DNA from: an uncultured Lachnospiraceae bacterium | Lineage (GTDB): Bacteria; Bacillota; Clostridia; Lachnospirales; Lachnospiraceae | Direction of reading: 5' to 3' | DNA: 5,425 bases | NCBI GenBank assembly: GCA_947177105.1 | Contig: CAMWTF010000196.1 | Location: forward strand, 1-5,425 | Part shown: one piece after another, positions 1 through 5,425 of the stretch | How the letters are laid out: the number at the start of each line of letters is the position of its first letter | Numbering within the stretch: position 1 is the stretch's first letter | The notes under the pieces: generated by a model | What the model was told of the DNA's origin: nothing | The model's database searches: none | What the model saw: the letters and a program-made list of their open reading frames with translations, nothing else | Program-made: the position numbers and the translations under genes

Positions 1-495
1 AAGCCGGACCACATTGGCCTTCAGCTCTACAATCTCTTCATCCTTCTCGCTTATGGAAGTCTGAAGCCTCTCCAGTTCCAGTTCCATCTGCCGAATCTGA
101 TCCACTGCGTCCACCAGACTGGTGTAGCCGCCATAGCTCTCCGGATCCTTGGTCTCCAAGATGGAATTGCCCGGCAGCATCCGGTTTAACACCGGCACAT
201 CCTGCAGAATCGGAGTCAGCACCTTGCTGCCGAAACCGCCCACGTCCAGCTTGATGATCACCAGGATCACAGCCAGCCACACCATCACAATCATGATCGT
301 GGCCAGGAGGGTGCCAAAGCCACCTCCCTCGTCATCGTCAGCCAGTTCATCCTCTCTCTTTGCAATCTCCTTGGCCCGGCGCCTGGCTTCCTTTCTCTGC
401 TGCTTCTGCTCGCTCTTCAGCTGCTTTTTTTCACTCTTTATCTGGTCCATCTCAGCCTTCACAGCCACCTGCTTGGGATCTTCCTGTTTCGCCAT
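1..495 (-). CDS. MotE/YlxF-like membrane-anchored coiled-coil protein, 3' end cut by window
   Basis: The frame is open from the ATG at 495 to the window edge (165 codons, no stop), so the C-terminus is missing. Residues 1-56 are hydrophilic and rich in Lys, Arg, Glu and Gln (starting MAKQEDPKQV), ending in an acidic run (DDDE, 53-56) and a glycine patch. One transmembrane helix follows at about 62-81 (TLLATIMIVMVWLAVILVII). After it come a short conserved-looking stretch (DVGGFGSKVLTPILQDVPVL, 84-103) and a predicted coiled coil from about 130 onward (VDQIRQMELELERLQ). One TM helix plus a coiled coil directly after fliJ matches the MotE/YlxF group, which normally ends in an MgtE_N-like domain; that domain would lie outside the window. 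The basic N-terminus suggests it stays in the cytoplasm with the coiled coil outside. A GGAG ribosome binding site lies 10 nt before the ATG, and the gap to fliJ is 20 bp. The family assignment rests on architecture and position; the exact role (stator chaperone or other) is inferred. Confidence 0.72.
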   Translation of the reverse strand, partial: MAKQEDPKQVAVKAEMDQIKSEKKQLKSEQKQQRKEARRRAKEIAKREDELADDDEGGGFGTLLATIMIVMVWLAVILVIIKLDVGGFGSKVLTPILQDVPVLNRMLPGNSILETKDPESYGGYTSLVDAVDQIRQMELELERLQTSISEKDEEIVELKANVVRL

Positions 496-515
496 CGCTT
501 TTTAACTCCATTCCT

Positions 516-986
516 CTATACTGCTTCGACAACAGCCTTTTCCTTCTGCCGCTGACCATAAGTGTAGCTGGTCAGTTCGTCCACTTCCTTGCTCTCCTGC
601 TTCTTCTCATCCATCAGGAACTGTTCAAACGCCTTCTCCTTCAATGTCTCATGGGACTTGCGCTCTATCATGACTGCCGCCAGTTTCTTCCTGGCCTGCT
701 CCACCATTTCTTCCGCTTTCCGAATCTGGATGTGCTGCAGGGCAATATATTCGTCCATGCGCAGGATCGCTTCCTTGTTCTCCGCCATATCCCGACAGTT
801 CAGCGCGCCCATCAGCTGCTCTCTGGCCCTGCGCTCATAACCGGCCTTGCGCTCTCTCAGCGCCGCAAGCCGCTCCTGCTCTTCGTTCAAACGTATCTGC
901 GCCGCCGCAAATTCCTGTTTGGCCTGGGTCTCCATCTTCAGTTTGATATCCAGGATACTCTGCATCCGATACCGGAATCTGGCCAT
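516..986 (-). CDS. fliJ: flagellar export protein FliJ
   Basis: This 156-residue protein is close to the usual FliJ length of about 145-150. It opens with MARFRYRMQSILDIKLKMET, the characteristic FliJ start ([KR]F.[FY]R[LM]QS[IL]L..K), and is almost entirely charged and helical, consistent with one long antiparallel coiled coil. FliJ is known to insert into the FliI hexamer like the gamma subunit of F-ATPase, to help couple ATPase activity to the export gate, and to recycle export chaperones at the cytoplasmic base of the flagellum. It starts 3 bp after the fliI stop; its ribosome binding site AAAGGAA (993-999) sits in the last codons of fliI, so translation is probably coupled to fliI. The sequence itself is poorly conserved, as is normal for FliJ, but the N-terminal motif and its place behind fliI make the call firm. 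Confidence 0.93.
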   Translation of the reverse strand: MARFRYRMQSILDIKLKMETQAKQEFAAAQIRLNEEQERLAALRERKAGYERRAREQLMGALNCRDMAENKEAILRMDEYIALQHIQIRKAEEMVEQARKKLAAVMIERKSHETLKEKAFEQFLMDEKKQESKEVDELTSYTYGQRQKEKAVVEAV

Positions 987-989
987 GGC

Positions 990-2309
990 TTATTCCTTTC
1001 CAAACATTTCTCCCAGGCGTTCCACGCTCTCCTCAAAGCTGACCTTTTCATCCACTTCCTGCTGTAGAAACTCATTAACCTGGTGAATCATGGTAATGGC
1101 ATAATCAATCTCCGGATTACTGCCGCTCTTATAGGCGCCGATATTGATCAAATCCTCCGCCTCATTGTAGGTGGCCAGCACATTCTTCAGCCTGCCGGCC
1201 AACAGTTTATGCTCTCTGGTGGCAATCTGGCTCATGCAACGTGAAATACTCTGCAGCACGTCGATGGCCGGATAATGGTTCTTATGTACCAGCTTGCGGT
1301 TCAACATGATATGCCCGTCCAAAATACTCCGGGCCGTGTCAGTGATAGGTTCATTGAAATCATCGCCGTCCACCAGCACGGTATACAGACCCGTGATAGA
1401 ACCCACCTGAGATCGCCCTGCCCGCTCCAAAAGCCTGGGCATCTCCGAGTAGACGCTGGGGGGATAACCTCTGGACACCGGCGGCTCACCGCTGGCTAGG
1501 CCAATCTCTCTCTGAGCCATGGAAAAACGGGTCAGAGAGTCCATCATCAGCAGCACATCCTTGCCCTGATCCCGGAAATACTCCGCGATGGCCGTGGCAG
1601 TCAACGCCGCCTTTTTCCGCTCCAGGGCCGGGCGGTCGGAAGTGGCCACCACCACCACGGAGCGCCGCATACCCTCCTCGCCCAGATCCCGCTCAATAAA
1701 TTCCCGCACCTCACGGCCCCGCTCGCCGATAAGGGCGATCACATTGATATCCGCTTTGGTATTGCGGGCAAACATGCCCATCAACGTGGATTTTCCCACG
1801 CCGGATCCGGCAAATATACCAATTCTCTGCCCTTTTCCCACGGTCATGATGCCATCCACAGCGCGCACTCCCAGCGGCAGCACAGTGTCGATGATCTCCC
1901 GGCGCAGAGGATCCGGGGGCGGCGCCTCCACGGGATAACTGCCTCCCTTGATATGGGTGCCGTCCACCGGCTGCCCCAGACCGTTTAACGTCTTGCCAAG
2001 CAGCTCCTCGCTCACTGTGACAGTCAGCGGATAACCGGTGTTTTCCACGGAGCATCCCAGCCGGATTCCCTCCACCTGATCCAGAGGCATAAGCAGTGTT
2101 CTCTTGTCCCTGAAACCCACCACCTCCGCCATAACAGGCTGCGCCAGATCCCCGTCCGGCACGATCCGGCATACGTCTCCCAGCCGTGCGTCCGGTCCGA
2201 CAGATTCAATGGTGAGACCCACCACATTGACCACCTTGCCCAGTTTCCGGAAAAAGGTCTGTTCTGTCACTTCGCTATATTTATCTAAGTCCAGCTTCTT
2301 TGTCGTCAA
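990..2309 (-). CDS. fliI: flagellar protein export ATPase FliI
   Basis: A complete 439-residue ATPase of normal family length. Residues 1-95 form the N-terminal beta-barrel region (GLTIESVGPDARLGDVC at 31-47). The ATPase core carries a Walker A P-loop AGSGVGKST (167-175), the GERGREV segment (195-201) whose Glu196 corresponds to the catalytic glutamate of F1-beta, and Walker B VLLMMDSLTR (262-271). The export-ATPase signature PSVYSEMPRLLERAG lies at 284-298, and the C-terminal GAYKSGSNPEIDYAI (401-415) is typical of FliI and type III secretion ATPases. All active-site motifs are intact. It hydrolyses ATP at the cytoplasmic face of the flagellar export gate, regulated by FliH and capped by FliJ, both encoded beside it. 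The start is a TTG at 2309: an in-frame TAA at 2313-2315 rules out anything further upstream, and the next candidate (GTG, codon 14) would cut into conserved sequence. The ribosome binding site is weak. Confidence 0.97.
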   Translation of the reverse strand: MTTKKLDLDKYSEVTEQTFFRKLGKVVNVVGLTIESVGPDARLGDVCRIVPDGDLAQPVMAEVVGFRDKRTLLMPLDQVEGIRLGCSVENTGYPLTVTVSEELLGKTLNGLGQPVDGTHIKGGSYPVEAPPPDPLRREIIDTVLPLGVRAVDGIMTVGKGQRIGIFAGSGVGKSTLMGMFARNTKADINVIALIGERGREVREFIERDLGEEGMRRSVVVVATSDRPALERKKAALTATAIAEYFRDQGKDVLLMMDSLTRFSMAQREIGLASGEPPVSRGYPPSVYSEMPRLLERAGRSQVGSITGLYTVLVDGDDFNEPITDTARSILDGHIMLNRKLVHKNHYPAIDVLQSISRCMSQIATREHKLLAGRLKNVLATYNEAEDLINIGAYKSGSNPEIDYAITMIHQVNEFLQQEVDEKVSFEESVERLGEMFGKE

Positions 2310-2326
2310 TTGTTACCACTCTCTTC

Positions 2327-3199
2327 TTAATCCGTATAGGATAAAAGCATCAGTTTCCGGCGCAGCTGCTCCAGCTGGGTTCCCAGCCCGCAGTCGAATA
2401 TGCCGCCCTCTGTCTCAATCATGCATCCATCCTTCTCCACAGTCATATCCTCAATGATCTCCAGGGTCACGCCGTTTCCGGGCAGCCCCGCCTGCAGCTG
2501 TTTCCTCTGCATGCTCACATAGGAATAATCCTCTTTGGATACATGTACCAGAAAATCCTTGCTGCCCTCTGCTTTTCGCAGGGTGGAGGCGATCAGATGC
2601 ACCAGGATATCCCGGTAAGAACAGAGTTCCACATGGAAAATATGCTCATAGATGCCCGTTATGGCTTCCACAAGCTGAGACTCCATCTGATCCAGCGCGC
2701 TTTGGTACTGTGCTTCCAACTGCGCCTCCTTGGCCTTCATCTGCCGCCTGAGCTCTTCTGCCTCGGCATCCGCCTTCTCTTTGCCCGTTCTGTAACCGCT
2801 CAGCCTGCCTTCTTCCATTGCCGCATGTTTCATATTTTCAGCCTGCCCCCGGGCATCCTGCAAGATCTGCTCAGCCTGGACTTTCGCGCCCTCCAGGGTA
2901 GCCTGGGCCTGGGTGTTAGCCTCCTCCAGAATGCTCTGGGCCTTCTCCCTGGCCGACTCTGCTTTCAGCACAGCGCCGCCCTCGTCGTCAGCGTTCAGCA
3001 TGCCTGAAACATCCACTGCCTCAATGCCCTGTACAAATCCTTCTGTAAATCCATCCTCCTGAGCCATATCCTGCCGGCTTTCTGCTCCCTTCAATTCCTC
3101 CAGGCGCCTGGCCACCAGGTCGTTGGTGTCAATAACCCTTTTCTCCTCAGTACCATTCAGGACAAAACCATATCCCTGCTTTAGCAAATTTTTATACAA
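2327..3199 (-). CDS. fliH: flagellar assembly protein FliH (export ATPase stalk/regulator)
   Basis: A protein of 290 residues from a TTG start. The N-terminus (MYKNLLKQGY, then KRVID at about 20-24) resembles the short N-terminal export-gate/rotor-binding tail of Gram-positive FliH. A long helical region follows, with four 11-residue repeats (about 83-126) running into an A-G-G-G-A-A ladder at four-residue spacing (127-147). The C-terminal domain (about 170-285) has the segment DGCMIETEGGIFDCGLGTQL (257-276), typical of FliH and related type III secretion stator proteins. FliH dimers bind and restrain FliI and link it to the C-ring and gate, resembling the b/delta stalk of F-ATPase. Longer starts at GTG 3217 or GTG 3211 keep the frame, but the best ribosome binding site (3208-3215) overlaps them and points to TTG 3199. 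The gene overlaps the fliG end by 8 bp, or 26 bp if GTG 3217 is used. Identity is firm; the exact start is not. Confidence 0.92.
   Translation of the reverse strand: MYKNLLKQGYGFVLNGTEEKRVIDTNDLVARRLEELKGAESRQDMAQEDGFTEGFVQGIEAVDVSGMLNADDEGGAVLKAESAREKAQSILEEANTQAQATLEGAKVQAEQILQDARGQAENMKHAAMEEGRLSGYRTGKEKADAEAEELRRQMKAKEAQLEAQYQSALDQMESQLVEAITGIYEHIFHVELCSYRDILVHLIASTLRKAEGSKDFLVHVSKEDYSYVSMQRKQLQAGLPGNGVTLEIIEDMTVEKDGCMIETEGGIFDCGLGTQLEQLRRKLMLLSYTD
2759..2953 (-). repeat. FliH hendecad repeats followed by a small-residue (AxxxGxxxG) ladder
   Basis: Protein-level repeat inside fliH, numbered from the TTG start. Alanines recur every 11 residues at 83, 94, 105, 116 and 127. A second set recurs at 87, 98, 109 and 120, with Gly131 in register. 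Example units are AREKAQSILEE, ANTQAQATLEG and AKVQAEQILQD. From residue 127 the pattern shifts to a strict four-residue ladder, A127-G131-G135-G139-A143-A147. Glycine repeats of the GxxxG type are known in FliH; hendecads suggest a right-handed coiled coil as proposed for the F-ATPase b stalk. The spacing is read directly; the structure is inferred. Confidence 0.8.
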
Positions 3200-4202
3200 C
3201 GATCTCGTCACCTCCACCTCTGGAAATAATGATCTCTCCCGAATCCTCCAGTTTGCGGATGATATTGACTATCTTCTGCTGCGCTTCCTCCACGTCCTTC
3301 ATACGCACAGGACCCATGAATTCCATATCCTCCTTGATCATCACGGCCAGACGCTTGGACATGTTGTCAAAGATTGCCGTCTGCACTTGCTCGTTGGCAT
3401 TCTTAAGCGCAATAGCCAGATCGTTGTTGTCCACATTACGCAACACCTGCTGTATAGCCCTGTCGTCCAGAAGCAGGATATCCTCGAAGACGAACATCTT
3501 CTTGCGGATCTCGTCTGCCAATTCCGGCTCCTCGATCTCCAGAGTTTCCATAATATGCTTCTCTGTTCCCCGGTCCACGGTATTCAGAATCTCCACCACT
3601 GCGTCCACGCCGCCGATGATAGTGTAATCCTGATTGACCAGATTGGAAAGTTTGGATTCCAGCACTTTTTCCACCTCTTTTATTACATCCGGACTGGTGC
3701 GATCCATCACAGCAATACGTTTTGCCACATCTGCCTGTTTTTCGGGCGGCAGCGCCGAGATAATCATGGCCGACTGCCCTGCGGACAGATAAGACAGGAT
3801 AAGAGCAATAGTCTGGGGATGCTCATCCTGAATAAAGTTAAGCAGCTGGGAAGCATCCGTTTTACGCACAAACTCGAAGGGCTTGACCTGGAGGGACGCC
3901 GTCAGCTTGCCGATCACATCCATAGCCTTCTCGTTGCCCAGAGCCTTCTCCAACAGTTCCTTGGCGTAGGTAATGCCGCCCTCCGCAATATACTGCTGGG
4001 CCAGACAAACCTCATAGAACTCATTCAGGATATCTTCCTTCACCTGGGGAGTCACGCTGCGGGTGTTGGCGATCTCCAGCGTGAGTTCCTCTATCTCCTC
4101 TTCCTTCAAATGCTTAAATACATTGGCTGAGCGCTCCGGTCCCAGCACGATCAACAAAATCGCAGCCTTCTGCAGACCAGATATGCCATCATCTTTTGCC
4201 AT
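3192..4202 (-). CDS. fliG: flagellar motor switch protein FliG
   Basis: A complete 336-residue protein, the usual FliG length. The N-terminal domain (LQKAAILLIVLGPERSANVF, 10-29) binds the FliF tail. The middle domain carries the EHPQ motif (127-130), which contacts FliM, and a GG linker at 197-198. The C-terminal domain has the MFVFEDI signature (236-242) and the torque helix. By alignment from memory with E. coli FliG, the charged torque residues K264, R281, D288/D289 and R297 correspond to K267, R294, E301/D302 and R310, so the stator-facing charges are kept. FliG forms the upper C-ring in the cytoplasm, converts stator action into rotation and sets direction. It starts with ATG 4 bp after the fliF stop, and its ribosome binding site lies in the fliF end. 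The last codons contain the fliH ribosome binding site. Nothing is missing or unusual. Confidence 0.97.
   Translation of the reverse strand: MAKDDGISGLQKAAILLIVLGPERSANVFKHLKEEEIEELTLEIANTRSVTPQVKEDILNEFYEVCLAQQYIAEGGITYAKELLEKALGNEKAMDVIGKLTASLQVKPFEFVRKTDASQLLNFIQDEHPQTIALILSYLSAGQSAMIISALPPEKQADVAKRIAVMDRTSPDVIKEVEKVLESKLSNLVNQDYTIIGGVDAVVEILNTVDRGTEKHIMETLEIEEPELADEIRKKMFVFEDILLLDDRAIQQVLRNVDNNDLAIALKNANEQVQTAIFDNMSKRLAVMIKEDMEFMGPVRMKDVEEAQQKIVNIIRKLEDSGEIIISRGGGDEIVV
3208..3215 (-). promoter_or_regulatory. fliH ribosome binding site inside the fliG 3' end
   Basis: GGAGGTGA matches eight bases of the 16S anti-Shine-Dalgarno complement and lies 8 nt before TTG 3199 (11 nt counted from the GGAGG core). 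It is read as Gly-Gly-Asp codons in fliG. It overlaps the alternative GTG codons at 3217 and 3211, which makes them unlikely starts and favours the TTG. Function is inferred from match and spacing. Confidence 0.7.
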
Positions 4203-4206
4203 ACCC

Positions 4207-5425
4207 TTACCCCCAATCTTCGTTTAACCAGTTGCGCAGCAGACTCGCCACTGCCTCCGGATTCTCGTCTACAAATCGCTCAATCAGCTTGCGCGTATCG
4301 GATTTGCTCTCCACTTCGATATCCTCCAGTTCGCTTTCCGGCGTGGACTGCAGCAGGTTCTCCACCGACAGCTCCTCCTCCTGGTCCGTATCCTTTTTGG
4401 ATATCATGCTCCGCAGGATCACGAAGGCCAGCAGCGCCAGAATGATCACAATCATGACAATACTCAGGACATCGGTCCAGTTGACATTCATGCCCTCCTT
4501 ATCGAAGAACATATTCTCCCGGTAAGCTATAATAGTGATCTTATCCCTGGAAATGCCGGTGGCTGTAGCCACGGCATCGTAAAAGTCATCGTCCACCTCC
4601 ATCCTGGTAGAGGCGCTGTTGTTCGCCTTGTACTCCTCCCAGGTCATAACATCTAAAAGGCCCTGCCGCTCTATGACTTCCTCATACACCACGTCAAAGC
4701 TGCGGGCTGTCACCGTCAGAGAGGAATTGTCATAGTCAATAATTCCCGCCGGAGTAAGGATTCTCATAATGGTTTCATCCAGTACGCGATCCGTGTCCGT
4801 CGCACTGGAACTGGACGAGGTCTCTCCGTTGAGATCCAGCCTGTAACCGTCCTCGTCGTTAGAATCCGTGCCAGGAATACTGCTGGTGCCTCCGGTACTC
4901 TCACTCTCTTCAACGGACTGATGGCCTATCAGCCCCTCTTCTCTGCCTTCCTGGGCCAGATAATTATGTCGGGTCTCCTCGTACTCGGAGTAGTCAAACT
5001 TCAGGAAAGTCGCCACATCCATGGTCTCAAACAACCCTGTACCAAGGAGCGCCTGCTTGACTTTAGAGCGAATATAACTCTCCGCCGCACTCTGAGCTTC
5101 GATCTGGCTGATGGTTGACCCTGTCAGCGTATAATCCTCATCCCCGGAAAACAATGTGTTGCCTGCCGTATCGCTGATAAAGATATTGGAGGTGGTGGCG
5201 TTGCCCACCGAGGTGGCCGCTGCCCTGGCCATGGTGGCCGCATTATCCGAAGTAAAAGCGCCGTCCAGCTCCAGGCATATGTACACGAAGGACTCCTGCT
5301 GTGTACGGGCCAATGTGCCATCCTGTTCCACAAGAAACAGCCTCACCTGGCAGTCCCTGACCGAATCATAATTTTTAAAGACCTGTTCCAGCTCCTGTCT
5401 CTTAAAGTCCGAGTAAAGCTTCTGC
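4207..5425 (-). CDS. fliF: flagellar MS-ring protein FliF, 5' end cut by window
   Basis: The frame is open from the window edge (first whole codon at 5424) to the TAA at 4207, giving 405 residues. The N-terminal part, including the first transmembrane helix and RBM1, lies outside. The GTG at 5346 is an internal valine, not a start. Visible residues 1-98 fit the end of the YscJ/FliF ring-building domain (SVRDCQVRLFLVEQDG; ISDTAGNTLFS, matching the common VVDxxGxLLS). Residues about 110-315 are the FliF C-terminal ring domain, with a Ser/Thr- and acid-rich loop at about 168-220 that keeps an IPGTDSN motif (183-189). A second transmembrane helix lies at 319-337 (VLSIVMIVIILALLAFVIL). The cytoplasmic tail ends in a FliG-binding helix (ENPEAVASLLRNWLNEDWG). 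FliF multimerises in the inner membrane as the MS-ring and houses the export gate. The gene lies directly upstream of fliG, its binding partner. Confidence 0.95.
   Translation of the reverse strand, partial: QKLYSDFKRQELEQVFKNYDSVRDCQVRLFLVEQDGTLARTQQESFVYICLELDGAFTSDNAATMARAAATSVGNATTSNIFISDTAGNTLFSGDEDYTLTGSTISQIEAQSAAESYIRSKVKQALLGTGLFETMDVATFLKFDYSEYEETRHNYLAQEGREEGLIGHQSVEESESTGGTSSIPGTDSNDEDGYRLDLNGETSSSSSATDTDRVLDETIMRILTPAGIIDYDNSSLTVTARSFDVVYEEVIERQGLLDVMTWEEYKANNSASTRMEVDDDFYDAVATATGISRDKITIIAYRENMFFDKEGMNVNWTDVLSIVMIVIILALLAFVILRSMISKKDTDQEEELSVENLLQSTPESELEDIEVESKSDTRKLIERFVDENPEAVASLLRNWLNEDWG
4210..4214 (-). promoter_or_regulatory. fliG ribosome binding site within the last fliF codons
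   Basis: The run GGGGG lies 7 nt before the fliG ATG and is part of the final Trp-Gly codons of fliF, immediately followed by the fliF TAA. Ribosomes ending fliF would stop over the fliG start, so coupled translation of the two rotor proteins is likely. The match is short of a full GGAGG. Confidence 0.6.

Noticed and set aside
496..515. Possible terminator or promoter in the largest gap, between fliJ and the MotE-like gene
   Set aside because: Only 20 bp with a ribosome binding site; no hairpin with a T-run and no room for promoter elements.
360..1067. A 235-codon plus-strand open frame antisense to fliJ and its neighbours, rich in Leu and Phe and looking membrane-like
   Set aside because: The hydrophobic look is what antisense reading of Lys/Glu/Gln-rich coiled-coil codons gives (CTT, TTC, CTG). 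It crosses three real genes and has no independent support.
1711..2172. A minus-strand open frame overlapping fliI in another phase
   Set aside because: Gly/Arg/Ala-rich translation in a shifted frame of the FliI ATPase core; fliI itself is intact, so this is neither a frameshift remnant nor a second gene.
3123..4130. A 335-codon plus-strand open frame antisense to fliG and the fliH start
   Set aside because: It lies opposite a well-conserved gene with intact motifs. Its translation is rich in His, Leu and Gln, with no recognisable domain, and I saw no ribosome binding site or promoter for it. It is best explained as an open frame produced by fliG codon usage.
5344..5346. GTG as a possible start of fliF
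   Set aside because: The reading frame continues upstream to the window edge with FliF-like sequence (QKLYSDFKRQELEQVF), so this codon is internal.
1..5425. Mobile elements, CRISPR arrays, tRNA or other RNA genes, or an undescribed system
   Set aside because: Every part of the window is accounted for by tightly packed flagellar genes. I saw no inverted terminal repeats, direct-repeat arrays or RNA-like structures on either strand.

Overview
This window is a stretch of a flagellar biosynthesis operon. All six genes read on the minus strand, in transcription order fliF (partial) > fliG > fliH > fliI > fliJ > a MotE/YlxF-like gene (partial). Both end genes are cut by the window edges: fliF lacks its 5' part and the last gene lacks its 3' part. 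The order fliF-fliG-fliH-fliI-fliJ-ylxF is that of the fla/che operon of Gram-positive bacteria. Several traits suggest an anaerobic Clostridia member, possibly Lachnospiraceae: the gene order, strong GGAGG-type Shine-Dalgarno sequences, TTG start codons, a MotE-like gene rather than fliK directly after fliJ, and a moderately high GC content judged by eye. The family-level placement is inference only.

Layout from high to low coordinates: FliF C-terminal two thirds (5425-4207), forming the MS-ring with a FliG-binding tail; FliG (4202-3192), the rotor switch/torque protein; FliH (about 3199-2327), the stalk and regulator of the export ATPase; FliI (2309-990), the export ATPase; FliJ (986-516), the coiled-coil central stalk of the ATPase; and a membrane-anchored coiled-coil protein (495 to beyond position 1).

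Junctions are very tight: 4 bp, about 8 bp overlap, 17 bp, 3 bp and 20 bp. No gene-free stretch is long enough for a promoter or terminator, so the genes are probably one transcript with translational coupling. FliF and FliG build the basal-body rotor. FliH, FliI and FliJ form the F/V-ATPase-like complex that feeds flagellar substrates to the export gate. The last gene probably serves a stator or envelope function.

Nothing here looks like a new system or a mobile element. The points worth a second look are sequence-level: an 11-residue repeat array running into a glycine-zipper in FliH, non-ATG starts for fliH and fliI, ribosome binding sites embedded in the ends of upstream genes, an acidic/serine-rich loop in FliF, and a long charged cytoplasmic head on the MotE-like protein.
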